Shown here piece by piece: positions 54,259 through 63,561 of a stretch of 64,000 nt of DNA. This stretch comes from an uncultured Rhodopila sp. (GTDB taxonomy: Bacteria > Pseudomonadota > Alphaproteobacteria > Acetobacterales > Acetobacteraceae). Made by a program: the position numbers and the translations under genes. The stretch lies in contig NZ_CAJATU010000064.1 in assembly GCF_903944925.1 (NCBI RefSeq), positions 1 to 64,000 on the forward strand, read 5' to 3'. Under the pieces are notes generated by a model. It worked only from the letters and a program-made list of their open reading frames with translations, searched no databases and had not been told where the DNA came from. Numbering within the stretch: position 1 is the stretch's first letter; every line of letters starts with the position of its first letter.

Positions 54259-55223
54259 CAGTGCACGCCCCCGGCCGGGCGGCCGCCCAACCGTTCGGTC
54301 ACGAAGTCCAGCACCCCGCGCCTCAGCCCCAGCGCGAACAGCAGAATGATCAGACCCAGCGCGAGGCCGTAATACTCCGTCTGCCGCGTCACGACGTCGT
54401 TCAGCAGCAGCAGGATCATGGTTCCCACCGTCGGGCCGAGGAAACTGCCGACGCCGCCCATGACGATGGCGAAGATTGCGTCGCCGGAAATCGGCCAGTT
54501 GATCAGTTCCGGGTAGGCGCCGGAGACGAACAGGCTCATGACCATGCCGCCAACCGAGGCGAATACCGCCGCCAAAACGAATACCGTCAGCTTTACCCGC
54601 CACACCGAGATGCCGAGGAAGGCGGCGCGGGTCTCATTATCCCGTATCATGCGCAACGACGTGCCGAAGGTCGTTGCCACGATGTGGCGCATCAGCAGCA
54701 GGCCGATAACCAGCATGGCGGCGCTGAACAGATACAGGTTGTATTGATTGCCCAGGTCGATCCCCGCCACCACGCGCCGCGGAATGCCGCCCTGCAGGCC
54801 CTGGTCGCCGCCGGTCAGGCCGACCCAAGAAATGATCACCGAGTGCGCCAGCATCTGCATCGCCAAAGTGACGAAGGCGAAATAGATCAGCCGCAGGCGG
54901 ATGCAGATTGCTCCGACAACGACAGCGGTCGCCGCGGAGATCAGCAACGTCAGCAGGAACGCCAGCGGCAGCGAAACGGTCGTCTTTTGCATCAGCAGCG
55001 CGAAGCTGTAAGTCCCCAGGCCGTAGAACAGCCCGTGCCCGAACGAGGACAATCCGGTGTAGCCGACAAGCAAATTCAGCGACGTTGCAAACAGCGCCAT
55101 CGACGCGCAGCGAATGACGAAATCCTGGAACGCCTTGCCTGGAAGCATCCAAGGAATCGCCGCCAGCACGGCGACCACCAGGCAACCGATGGCGATGTCG
55201 CGCAGGGTGTGCGTCCGGCCCAT
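54258..55223 (-). CDS. livM: ABC transporter permease LivM
   Basis: 321 aa, about ten hydrophobic helices; GYTGLSSFGHGLFYGLGTYSFALL and GGVGSFLGPTVGTMILLL are LivM hallmarks. One-base gap after livH. Partners livH, livG, livF. Confidence 0.93.
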   Translation of the reverse strand: MGRTHTLRDIAIGCLVVAVLAAIPWMLPGKAFQDFVIRCASMALFATSLNLLVGYTGLSSFGHGLFYGLGTYSFALLMQKTTVSLPLAFLLTLLISAATAVVVGAICIRLRLIYFAFVTLAMQMLAHSVIISWVGLTGGDQGLQGGIPRRVVAGIDLGNQYNLYLFSAAMLVIGLLLMRHIVATTFGTSLRMIRDNETRAAFLGISVWRVKLTVFVLAAVFASVGGMVMSLFVSGAYPELINWPISGDAIFAIVMGGVGSFLGPTVGTMILLLLNDVVTRQTEYYGLALGLIILLFALGLRRGVLDFVTERLGGRPAGGVH

Positions 55224-55224
55224 G

Positions 55225-56127
55225 TCAGACGATCTCCTTGCCGAACAGGCCGCTGGGCTTCACCACCAGGATGATGATCATTGCGATATACATCAGCCCC
55301 TCGGTGAACAGCGGAAACCCGATGGTGCCGAAGCTGCGGATCAGGCCGAGCACCACCGCGGCGATCAGCGCGCCGGCGATCGAGCCCATGCCGCCGATGA
55401 CGGTGACGATGAAGCTCTCGATCAGGATGGAAAATCCCATGCCCGGAGTCAGTGATCGCACCGGCGCCGCCAGTCCGCCGGCGAGTCCCGCCAGCATTCC
55501 GCCGACGGCGAAAACCATCGAGTACAGCAGCGTCGTATTGATCCCCAGCGCCGAGACCATGTCCGGATTGATCGCCGCCGCGCGGATGGTTTTTCCAACC
55601 CGCGTCAACCCGAGGCCAAGCCCCAGCGCGCCGCCGATGACCAGCGTGACGGCGATCAGGACGATGTAGAACGGCGGCACCACGCCGCCCGCGATGAACA
55701 GCGGGGGCACCTGGAACTCCGGCGGCATGCCCATGGCGCGGAAATCCGGTCCCCAGATCAGCTTCACCAGGTCGTCGCAGATCAGCACGACCGCGTAGCA
55801 GATCAGCAATTGCATCAGCACGTTGGCGCCATACACCCGGCGGATCAGGAACCGCTCGAACAGCACGCCGAACGCCGCCATCCCCAGCCCGCCGGCCAGG
55901 ACGCCCAGCACGTAGCTGCCGGTCGCGGCGAACACGGAATACGCCAGGTAGGCCCCCAGCATGTAGAACGTGCCGTGCGCGAAGTTGACGATCTTCAGAA
56001 CGCCGAAGATCAGGGTCAGCCCGGCCGCGACCAGGAACAGCAGCATGCCGACGATCAGCCCGCTGACCGTCTGCGTGACCACGCAGGATGACGTGGTCAG
56101 GCATCCCAGCAGCGCCTCGAGATCCAC
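55225..56127 (-). CDS. livH: ABC transporter permease LivH
   Basis: 300 aa, eight or so helices; KIVNFAHGTFYMLGAYLAYSVF and GGMGSIAGALIAAVVLGLIRSFG are characteristic of LivH. Directly after the substrate-binding protein gene (10 bp). Confidence 0.93.
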   Translation of the reverse strand: MDLEALLGCLTTSSCVVTQTVSGLIVGMLLFLVAAGLTLIFGVLKIVNFAHGTFYMLGAYLAYSVFAATGSYVLGVLAGGLGMAAFGVLFERFLIRRVYGANVLMQLLICYAVVLICDDLVKLIWGPDFRAMGMPPEFQVPPLFIAGGVVPPFYIVLIAVTLVIGGALGLGLGLTRVGKTIRAAAINPDMVSALGINTTLLYSMVFAVGGMLAGLAGGLAAPVRSLTPGMGFSILIESFIVTVIGGMGSIAGALIAAVVLGLIRSFGTIGFPLFTEGLMYIAMIIILVVKPSGLFGKEIV

Positions 56128-56137
56128 CGGTCAGCCT

Positions 56138-57379
56138 TCAGATATAGCCGTTCTTCTTCTTCCACTCGGTTTCGAGTTCGAAGATCTGGCCCCAGTCCCC
56201 CGGCTCGATGCCGGTCACGAAAGGCGGTTGCGGCACCGTCGTGCCCCAGCCGATGGCATAGTCGATCAAGGTATGGTCCTCGGCCCGCATCGTTACTTTG
56301 CCGGTGGTCGAGAACGGGCTGTCGATGGTCAGCCCCTCCAGCGCCGCCGCGGCCTTTTTCCCGTCGGTGGAGCCCGCCTTGGTCACCGCCGCCTCGATGA
56401 AGCGCATCGCCGTGGCGCTCTCCCACGACCAGTTGGTCGGGTAGTCGTTGCCGTTGGCCTTGCGATACTGCGCATACCAGGCGGCGTTCGCCGGCGTATC
56501 CGGAAATGTCGGCAGATAGCGTGCCGCCGATTGGATGCCCGGGGGCAGGTTCTTGATTGCCGTCAGCACCGGCAGGTCGCCCATCGCCGGCACGAACACC
56601 TGCATCGCGCCGAACAGCGCATAGACATTGCCCTGGTTGATGAACGCCGACAGATCGCCCGCGTACAATGCCGAATACAACGCCTGCGGCTTGGCTTGCA
56701 GGATTTTGGTTATCACCTCGGTGAAATCCGGCTGACCCAGCTTGGGCCAGCTTTGCGAGACCACCTCGATATCCGGCTTGAAGTGCTTGAGGAACTCCAG
56801 GAACTGCGCCGTCGTGTCGCGGCCGAACGCATAGTCCGGCGAGCAGGTCGCCCAGCGCGACAGCTTCTTCTCCGTGGCGACCTTGGCGGAATGGGCACCC
56901 CCGACGATCGCATCGTGCACGCCCTGCCGCGTCGATCGGAACGCGGTGGCGACGCGCAGCTTGGGGTCCGCGGTCAGCGACGACGTTTCGCTGTTAGAGT
57001 GCACGCACAGCACGCCGAGGTCACGCACGACCTCTTGCACGGCGAAGGCCCCGGACGAGGCCTCGGCATCCAGCAGGATTTCGCAGCCATCGGTGTTCAC
57101 CAGTTCGCGCGCAACGCGGGCGGCTTCCTGTGGCTGGCCTTTCGAATCGCGGTACACCGGCTGGATCTGCCGCCCGAGCAGGCCGCCCGCCGCATTGATG
57201 CGGTCGATCTCCGGCTGTATGCCGCCCCGCGACGACGTGCCCAGCAATGCGATCGGCCCTGAAAAGATCGATTGAATGCCGATTTTGAGGGGGTTGGACT
57301 GGGCGCGGGCGATCCACGGGGCGGCGAGAAGGCCGGCCGAACCGGCCAGCAGCGTCCGACGGTTTATTCTCTCGCGCAT
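56138..57379 (-). CDS. periplasmic substrate-binding protein of the Liv-type transporter
   Basis: 413 aa. MRERINRRTLLAGSAGLLAAPWIARAQ is a twin-arginine-like signal. Then LKIGIQSIFSGPIALLGTSSRGG ... NAAGGLLGRQIQPVY of the type I periplasmic binding fold used for branched-chain amino acids, amides and urea. Ligand not predictable. First gene of the operon sbp-livH-livM-livG-livF. Confidence 0.9.
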   Translation of the reverse strand: MRERINRRTLLAGSAGLLAAPWIARAQSNPLKIGIQSIFSGPIALLGTSSRGGIQPEIDRINAAGGLLGRQIQPVYRDSKGQPQEAARVARELVNTDGCEILLDAEASSGAFAVQEVVRDLGVLCVHSNSETSSLTADPKLRVATAFRSTRQGVHDAIVGGAHSAKVATEKKLSRWATCSPDYAFGRDTTAQFLEFLKHFKPDIEVVSQSWPKLGQPDFTEVITKILQAKPQALYSALYAGDLSAFINQGNVYALFGAMQVFVPAMGDLPVLTAIKNLPPGIQSAARYLPTFPDTPANAAWYAQYRKANGNDYPTNWSWESATAMRFIEAAVTKAGSTDGKKAAAALEGLTIDSPFSTTGKVTMRAEDHTLIDYAIGWGTTVPQPPFVTGIEPGDWGQIFELETEWKKKNGYI

Positions 57380-57448
57380 GACGTTGTCTCCCGATTTTGT
57401 CCGTACTGAACGGGCAAACCCGGGGCGCGTCAAGCATCAGGCGGCCCA

Positions 57449-57505
57449 GCGTTAGTCCGGGCTACCGCCGCCAGATAAGCTGCGACCGGTAGCCCGGACT
57501 GACGC
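57449..57505. repeat. 19-bp inverted repeat upstream of the Liv operon
   Basis: GCGTTAGTCCGGGCTACCG (57449-57467) and its complement (57487-57505) differ in one position; the loop is 19 nt. It is in the gap between the substrate-binding protein start and a small convergent-side gene, and could be a bidirectional terminator, an operator or a repeat element. Confidence 0.6.
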
Positions 57506-57532
57506 CGGGCTATGACGGTGAACGCCACGCCA

Positions 57533-57769
57533 TCAGGCGACGAACTTCTTGCCCTTCAGGGAGGCATCGGATCGGCGCTGCCACAGCGCCATGTCAGCGT
57601 CCTTGCTGAACATCACGCGGACGCCCTTGCCGCCCTGGCTGACGCGGATCTTGCCGCCGTTGCGGGCCTTGTGATCCGCCAGCCAGCCGATGAACTCCGG
57701 GTCCTCGCTGGTGCGGCCTTCGAATTCCAGGATGCCGGCGATGTCTTCCTCTTTGCGACGCTTGACCAT
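57533..57769 (-). CDS. hypothetical protein, 78 aa
   Basis: MVKRRKEEDIAGILEFEGRTSEDPEFIGWLADHKARNGGKIRV, a basic, soluble small protein. No family recognised. GGAGGC lies at 57775-57780 on the minus strand ahead of the ATG. Confidence 0.6.
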   Translation of the reverse strand: MVKRRKEEDIAGILEFEGRTSEDPEFIGWLADHKARNGGKIRVSQGGKGVRVMFSKDADMALWQRRSDASLKGKKFVA

Positions 57770-57868
57770 TTGGTGCCTCCGGACGCGCCCTGCGGCGCTT
57801 CGGGTGAGTGGAAACTCTGATACAATATGCTGCGCATGCGAACGCGCAGGAGGCAGCCGGGTTGCGCC

Positions 57869-58243
57869 CTATTTGCGCGCCTTGCGGGCGGCGTAACGCG
57901 CATCCCGGGCGGCCTTGCGTTCCGCTTCCACGGCCGCGGCACGGGCCTTGGCTTCGGCGGCGAGGCGTTGTTCCTCCGTGCGCTGGGCGGCCTGTTCGGC
58001 TGCCACGCGGGCCGCTTCGGCGTCCTTGATCGCCTTGCGCTCGGCGGCGCGAGCGTCGCGGGCATCGGCAATGGCCTTCAGCGCCGCCTGCTGCTCCTGC
58101 ATGGCGGGGTCGTCGGGCTTGGGCCGGGCGAGAAAACGCTCCAGCACCGCCTTCTTGGCGGCGGCGGCGGCGCCGATTCGGTCGTCAAAATTTATGCGCG
58201 CGTGCGCAGGCTTAGTCGCGGTTGATCGTTTAGCGCTTGGCAT
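57869..58243 (-). CDS. DUF6481 family protein
   Basis: 124 aa, almost all Ala/Arg/Glu/Lys helix (KAIADARDARAAERKAIKDAE), with FDDRIGAAAAAKKAVLERF at the start. Strong coiled-coil tendency. Function unknown. Confidence 0.7.
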   Translation of the reverse strand: MPSAKRSTATKPAHARINFDDRIGAAAAAKKAVLERFLARPKPDDPAMQEQQAALKAIADARDARAAERKAIKDAEAARVAAEQAAQRTEEQRLAAEAKARAAAVEAERKAARDARYAARKARK

Positions 58244-58267
58244 TGTCTGTCCATACAGCGGGCACCC

Positions 58268-59209
58268 TCACGGAGCAACCAATAGCTCACGTGGTCGCAG
58301 CTTTGCGAACGTGTCCAGATGCCGATTATGGTCCCCCGCGAAGCGTAATACAAGGTGCGTCGCGCCAGCTTGCGCATAGCTGTCCAGCCATGCCGCCACG
58401 TTTTCGGGCGGACCGGCGTAACAGGCCTGCCGTTGGCGCGTTTTTTCGGCGGGCTGGTCGTAATATCGCTCAAGGAATTGGTTCAGCCGCCGATCCGCCG
58501 CGTCCGTGTTATCATCCAGTGAAACCGTCAGATACATCGCGCCGCTGACCGCCTCCGGGTCGCGGCCCCGGCTGGCTGCGACCTGTTTGACGTGCCGTAA
58601 GCCGGCTCCGAAATCGGCAGCGTCGGGGGCGATCGGGAACCAGCCGTCGAAATGCTTCCCGGCGCGCTCCAGGCTGGCGGGCAGGTTGCCGCCGATCCAG
58701 AGGGGCGGGCCGCCGGGGCGGTGAGGCGTCGGGGCGACGGTGACGCCTTTCATTTGCCAGCGCCCGTTCCAGTCGACGGGATGGCCGGACCAGAGGGCGC
58801 GGCACAGCCGCAGCCCCTCGATCATGCGGCCGATGCGGTGCTCGAACGGCACCCCCGCCGCCGCGAACTCCGCCCTGATGTTCGGCCGATCGGCGGCGAA
58901 GCCGACACCGAGGATAAGATGGCCGTCGGAGAGTTGGTCCAGGGTCGCCACCTGATGCGCCAGCACCACCGGGTTGCGCAGCGCCGGCAGCAGCACCGCG
59001 GTGCCAAGGGTCAGTCCCGGCACCCGCCCCGCCACTGCCGCCAGCAAGGTCAGCGGATCATGCCGCGGCCGCGCCGTCAGCGAATCGCCGACCCAGACCG
59101 AGTCGTAGCCCAGCGCGGCGGCGCGTTCGGCCAGGGCGAGCAGTGGACCGGTCTCCGGCCGCCCTTCCATGATCTGTTCGCGCGTTGGCAGCAGGTAACC
59201 CAGCTTCAT
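58268..59209 (-). CDS. luciferase-like monooxygenase family protein
   Basis: 313 aa LLM flavoprotein. MKLGYLLPTREQ opening strand, GYDSVWVGDSL, GHLILGVGFAADRPN. The gene order is three tandem LLM genes running leftward, with ATGA overlap to the next. Reduced flavin or F420 cofactor; substrate unknown. Confidence 0.88.
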   Translation of the reverse strand: MKLGYLLPTREQIMEGRPETGPLLALAERAAALGYDSVWVGDSLTARPRHDPLTLLAAVAGRVPGLTLGTAVLLPALRNPVVLAHQVATLDQLSDGHLILGVGFAADRPNIRAEFAAAGVPFEHRIGRMIEGLRLCRALWSGHPVDWNGRWQMKGVTVAPTPHRPGGPPLWIGGNLPASLERAGKHFDGWFPIAPDAADFGAGLRHVKQVAASRGRDPEAVSGAMYLTVSLDDNTDAADRRLNQFLERYYDQPAEKTRQRQACYAGPPENVAAWLDSYAQAGATHLVLRFAGDHNRHLDTFAKLRPRELLVAP

Positions 59210-60060
59210 ATCCCGAGCTCCCGCACAACCTCCACCCAGCGATCCAGGATCGGCAGGATCGTGTCTTCCCGTTCCGCCGGCAGGCTGAACACGACGCGGT
59301 CGACGCAGATCTCCTGGCAGAAGCGCAACTTCGTCAATTCATCCGGCACGCGGAAGAGGGTGATCGGCAGGCCGTCGGGATCGCGTCCGGCCGCAACCGC
59401 CATCTCCCGGAACGCGGTGATCACGCGCCCGACCCCGTCATGCTCCAGCGCGTCGGCGCGGGGGATCCAGCCGTTGCCGTAGCGGATGGCGCGCCTGGGG
59501 GCGTGCGGAAACGCGCCGCCGACGATTATCGGCGGGTGCGGAGTCTGGAACGGCTTCGGCCATTGGTTCATCGGGCCGAATCGCACGAACTCGCCGTCGT
59601 AAGCCGGTTCGTCCCGGGTCCAGATCGCCTGCATCGCCTCGATCCGTTCCCGCGCGAGCTTGTGCCGTGTTTCGAACGCCGTGCCGTGATTCTCGATCTC
59701 GTCGCGGTTCCAGCCGTTGCCGACGCCGAACAGGAACCGCCCGCGCGAAAGCCGGTCGATGGTCGAGACCAGCTTCGCCGTCACGATCGGGTCCCGCTGC
59801 ACGACAAGGCAAATGCCGGTGCCGATCTTCAGCGTCGTGGTTGCGGCGGCGGCGGCGTTGAGTGCCAGGAAGGGATCGTACAGCTCGTAATACGGCCGGG
59901 GCAGGGCGCCTCCGCTTGGATACTCCGACGATAGGGTCAGCGGCACATGGGTGTGCTCGGGCACCCACAGCGACTCGAAGCCGCGTTCCTCCAGCGCGCG
60001 CCCCAGCGCGCCGGGCTGCATGGAGTCCGCGGTGAAGAACATCACGGCGCCGATTTTCAT
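59206..60060 (-). CDS. LLM-class F420-dependent oxidoreductase-like protein
   Basis: 284 aa. KIGAVMFFTADSMQPGALGRALEERGFESLWVPEHTHVP and RGRFLFGVGNGWNRDE identify the TIGR03619-like F420-dependent group. Middle gene of the LLM trio. Confidence 0.88.
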   Translation of the reverse strand: MKIGAVMFFTADSMQPGALGRALEERGFESLWVPEHTHVPLTLSSEYPSGGALPRPYYELYDPFLALNAAAAATTTLKIGTGICLVVQRDPIVTAKLVSTIDRLSRGRFLFGVGNGWNRDEIENHGTAFETRHKLARERIEAMQAIWTRDEPAYDGEFVRFGPMNQWPKPFQTPHPPIIVGGAFPHAPRRAIRYGNGWIPRADALEHDGVGRVITAFREMAVAAGRDPDGLPITLFRVPDELTKLRFCQEICVDRVVFSLPAEREDTILPILDRWVEVVRELGI

Positions 60061-60070
60061 GGCTTTTCCT

Positions 60071-61081
60071 TCAGGCGGAGCGGACGGCGGGGAACACGTC
60101 TTCGGCGATCATCTGCATCTGTTCCAGCGCCAGGCTGGCCGGCATGCCGGCCCAGTGCACGCCCAGCACCAGCGTATTGACCCCGAAACGGCGTTGCAGC
60201 CGCAGTATCTGCTCCGTCACCTCGGCCGGGGAGCCGAACAGGAACCGGTCGTTCATCAGGTCTTCGAAGTCGAGGCCGAAATGATCGCCCGCCGGCATCA
60301 CCTTGTCCTGGCCCCAGTCGCGATAGGCATTGTATTTGGCTTCGAGATAAGGCTGCGCCAGCCGGATCGCCTCGGCCCGCGTCGGGGCAACGAACACTTC
60401 CCGCAGCATCGGCAGTTCGGTCGGGAACGGCTTGCCGCAGTCATCCAGGGCGCGCTTGTAGACCTCCATCTGCTCCGCTATAGTATCGATCTTGTTGTGC
60501 GGGTTGATGAACCAGGCATCGGCGGCGCGGGCGGCGCGGCGGATGCCGGCATCGGCGTTGGCGCCGATCCATATCGGCGGCATCGGTTTTTGGATGGGAA
60601 GGGTGGTGCAGTTGGCGTTGTCCAGCTCGAAGTAGCTGGCTTTCATCGTAACGAACTCTTTGCTCCAGAGTCGTTTGACCGCTTCCAGGCACTCCTCCAG
60701 GCGCCGGGCGGACTGTTTCTGCGTCGTGCCGAACGCCTTGAACTCCACCTCGCGGTAGCCGATGCCGGCACCGAAGATCAGCTTGCCGTCGCACATCACG
60801 TCCAGCGAGGCGAGTTCCTCCGCGACATGCAGCGGGCTGTGCAGCGGCAGCAGCACCACGCCGGGGACAAGGCGCAGCTTCGGGGCGACCAGCGCGACCT
60901 GGCAGAGATAGGGAATCTGCTGAATATACTGGAACGGGTGCGAGGAATAATGCGACCCCTTGGCGACGAGGTCGTAGCCGAGCGCCTCGGCGCGTTTCGC
61001 GGCATCCAGATCCTCGCGCAGGCGGACGCGCATGTCGTCGCCCTGCGAATACTGGCCGCGGATCATCAGGCCGAAGCGCAT
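60071..61081 (-). CDS. LLM-class flavin-dependent oxidoreductase
   Basis: 336 aa. MRFGLMIRGQYSQGDDM, GYDLVAKGSHYSSHPFQ and KLIFGAGIGYREVEFKAFG are family marks. ATG 61081. First gene of the LLM trio, 10 bp before the second. Confidence 0.9.
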   Translation of the reverse strand: MRFGLMIRGQYSQGDDMRVRLREDLDAAKRAEALGYDLVAKGSHYSSHPFQYIQQIPYLCQVALVAPKLRLVPGVVLLPLHSPLHVAEELASLDVMCDGKLIFGAGIGYREVEFKAFGTTQKQSARRLEECLEAVKRLWSKEFVTMKASYFELDNANCTTLPIQKPMPPIWIGANADAGIRRAARAADAWFINPHNKIDTIAEQMEVYKRALDDCGKPFPTELPMLREVFVAPTRAEAIRLAQPYLEAKYNAYRDWGQDKVMPAGDHFGLDFEDLMNDRFLFGSPAEVTEQILRLQRRFGVNTLVLGVHWAGMPASLALEQMQMIAEDVFPAVRSA

Positions 61082-61150
61082 CGTCTGGTTTCCCTCCCCG
61101 AGCGGGAGGCAGCGTGGCAGCGGGGCGGCTTCTGTCAAGCCGCAGCCCGC

Positions 61151-61702
61151 TCAGTGGTGGCCGCCGCCGTGGCCTCCGGCATGGCCATAGCCGCCGTGGC
61201 CCCAGCCGCCGTGGCCCCATCCGGCATGGCCCCATCCGCCATGGCCCCATCCGCCATGGTAGTGCCAGTGCCCGTAGTGCCGGCCGCCGTAGCCGAACCC
61301 GCCGAAAAACAAGCCGCCCGCGAAGACCGGATACGCATCGAAGTAGCCATAGGGATAGGCGAAGCCATAGGTGTAGCCAGGGTAACCGGCGGCATAGGCT
61401 GCGGGAGCCGCAGCCACGACGTCGCCACGGGCCGCCATGCATTGCAGGAAACTTTGGTCCTCGCTGGCGATCCAGGCTTGCGGGTTCGCGGGTGCCGCGG
61501 ATGCTGCGGGCGTTGGCGGCGTCCCGTAGCCGGTACCCGCGGCCGCATGCTGCTGGCAGATCTCGCTATCCTGCTGGAACACCGCCTGGTCGTGGCCGGA
61601 TCCCGGCGTTACGACGAATAGCGGGCCGGAGGGCGGGACGGTCGCACACCCGGACGCGACGCTTGCGGCAACCAGCGGCAAGCCGAGACGAAGGAATTTC
61701 AT
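61151..61702 (-). CDS. His/Gly-rich lipoprotein, 183 aa
   Basis: Signal peptide and lipobox VASGC (Cys19). The C-terminal 70 residues hold a tandem array of WGHGG/WGHAG units after an aromatic GFGYGGRHYGHWHYHGG, ending GGHGGGHH. Such Gly/His tracts often bind metals or anchor to surfaces. The array runs at about 61150-61260. Interesting in an organism with V-nitrogenase, but no proof of metal binding. Confidence 0.75.
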   Translation of the reverse strand: MKFLRLGLPLVAASVASGCATVPPSGPLFVVTPGSGHDQAVFQQDSEICQQHAAAGTGYGTPPTPAASAAPANPQAWIASEDQSFLQCMAARGDVVAAAPAAYAAGYPGYTYGFAYPYGYFDAYPVFAGGLFFGGFGYGGRHYGHWHYHGGWGHGGWGHAGWGHGGWGHGGYGHAGGHGGGHH

Positions 61703-61818
61703 CCCCAGACAATGGTCAGGCCGCAGCCGCGGTCCAGTTCACGATCCCGATGACGTTTGACGCTTTGGGCCGGGACGAACCCGGGTTACGTTGCGCCGCA
61801 CATCTTCAGGAGCACCGC

Positions 61819-62286
61819 ATGGCGGGTCAGATCGAGGCGAAACTGGCGGAACTCGGCATTACCCTGCCGCGTCCGATGCTGCCAATCGCCAACTATGTTC
61901 CCTACGTCGTCACCGGCAATCTGGTGGTCGTGTCCGGCCAGGTGCCGGCCATCGACGGCAAGATCGCCATCACCGGCAAGGTGAGTTGGGGTGTTTCGGT
62001 CGACCAGGCGAAGGAAGCCGCTCGGCTGTGCTTCATCAACGTGCTGGTGCATCTGAAATCGGCCTGCGGCGGCGACCTCGACCGCGTCCGGCGCGTTGTC
62101 CGGCTCGGCGGCTTCATCGCCGCGCCGTCCGAATTCACGCAGCACGCGCTGGTGATGAACGGTGCCTCCGACCTGGCGGTCGCGGTGTTCGGCGATATCG
62201 GCCGGCACGCGCGCAGCACCGTCGGCGTGCCGTCCTTGCCCGCCGATGCGGCGGTCGAGGTGGAGGGGCTGTTCGAAATCGAATAG
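61819..62286 (+). CDS. RidA/YjgF-family enamine/imine deaminase
   Basis: 155 aa. GNLVVVSGQVPAIDGKIA, EAARLCFINVLVHLKSACGG and VVRLGGFIAAP match the RidA family; the arginine that binds carboxylate is in the FGDIGRHARSTVGV segment. GGAG 9 bases before ATG 61819. Removes reactive enamines from PLP enzymes. Confidence 0.9.
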   Translation: MAGQIEAKLAELGITLPRPMLPIANYVPYVVTGNLVVVSGQVPAIDGKIAITGKVSWGVSVDQAKEAARLCFINVLVHLKSACGGDLDRVRRVVRLGGFIAAPSEFTQHALVMNGASDLAVAVFGDIGRHARSTVGVPSLPADAAVEVEGLFEIE

Positions 62287-62298
62287 AGGCTCTCGCGC

Positions 62299-63456
62299 AT
62301 GCCTGATGGTTCGGCCACCCTGACACTGACCCTCCATCCCCGCATCGCCGAGATCAGCGCGGCCGACTGGGATGCCTGCGCCGGCGGCGGCAACCCGTTC
62401 GTTAGCCACGCCTTCCTGAGCGCGCTGGAGGACAGCGGTTCCGCCAATGCCCGCACCGGCTGGCTGCCGCAGCACGCGGTGCTGCGGACCGAGGCGGGGC
62501 ATGTCGTCGCCATCGCGCCGATGTATGCGAAGTCGCACAGCTACGGCGAGTACGTGTTTGACCACGGCTGGGCGAACGCGCTGGAGCAGGCGGGGGGGCG
62601 ATACTACCCGAAACTTCAGGTGTCGGTGCCGTTCAGCCCGGTCCCGGGTCCGCGGCTGCTGCGGCGGCCGGGCACCGGCGTTTCGGTGGCGACGCTGGCG
62701 GGTGCGCTGGAGCAGGCTTGCGGGTCGCTGAAACTGTCCTCGGTGCATGTGACGTTCTGCAGCCGGGAGGAATGGGATGGCCTGGGCGATGCCGGCTGGC
62801 TGAAGCGCACCGGGATGCAGTTTCACTGGGAGAACGAGGGCTATGGCAGCTTCGACGATTTCCTCGGTGCGCTGTCGTCGCGCAAGCGCAAGGTGCTGCG
62901 GCGGGAGCGGCGGGATGCCAATGCCGCCGGGCTGACTTTTGAGGCTCTGTCCGGCGCCGATATCCAGGAGCGGCACTGGGACGCGTTCTATGCGTTCTAT
63001 CAGTCCACCGTGGACCGCAAATGGGGGTCTGCGTACCTGACGCGCTCGTTCTTTTCGCTGCTGAGCGAGAGGCTCGGCGACAAGGTCGTGCTGATGTTCG
63101 CGGACCTGGACGGCAAGCCGGTGGCGGGCGCGCTGAACCTGGCGGGGGACGAGGCGCTGTACGGCCGCAACTGGGGCTGCAAGGGCGACTGGCCGTTCCT
63201 GCATTTCGAGCTTTGTTACTACCGGGCGATCGATTGGGCGATCGAGCGCGGCCTGAAGCGGGTGGAGGCCGGTGCCCAGGGGCGGCACAAGATCCAGCGC
63301 GGGTATTTGCCGCAGCCGACATATTCGGCCCATTGGATCGCGCATAAGGGGCTGCGCCGCGCGGTGGCCAGTTTCGTCGGTGAGGAGCGGGCGGCGATCG
63401 AGGCGGAGATGGCTGCGCTGGCCGAGGAATCGCCGTTCCGCAAGGGCGAGGATTGA
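62299..63456 (+). CDS. GNAT-family peptidoglycan-type N-acyltransferase (DUF482/FemAB-like)
   Basis: 385 aa. Family pattern: ALEDSGSANARTGWLPQHAVL, EYVFDHGWANALEQAGGRYYPKLQ, FYQSTVDRKWGSAYLTRSFF, GRNWGCKGDWPFLHFELCYY. Members are distant GNAT enzymes; substrate unknown. 13 bp after ridA, so an operon. Confidence 0.88.
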   Translation: MPDGSATLTLTLHPRIAEISAADWDACAGGGNPFVSHAFLSALEDSGSANARTGWLPQHAVLRTEAGHVVAIAPMYAKSHSYGEYVFDHGWANALEQAGGRYYPKLQVSVPFSPVPGPRLLRRPGTGVSVATLAGALEQACGSLKLSSVHVTFCSREEWDGLGDAGWLKRTGMQFHWENEGYGSFDDFLGALSSRKRKVLRRERRDANAAGLTFEALSGADIQERHWDAFYAFYQSTVDRKWGSAYLTRSFFSLLSERLGDKVVLMFADLDGKPVAGALNLAGDEALYGRNWGCKGDWPFLHFELCYYRAIDWAIERGLKRVEAGAQGRHKIQRGYLPQPTYSAHWIAHKGLRRAVASFVGEERAAIEAEMAALAEESPFRKGED

Positions 63457-63561
63457 GCGGGCCGCTGTTAACCGGGCGGTAACCTTTTGCTGAGACCTTA
63501 TGCGCGTGGTGGCCGAGGCCATCGCCACGCTTGCAAGCGACTAGGTCAATGGCATACAAGA

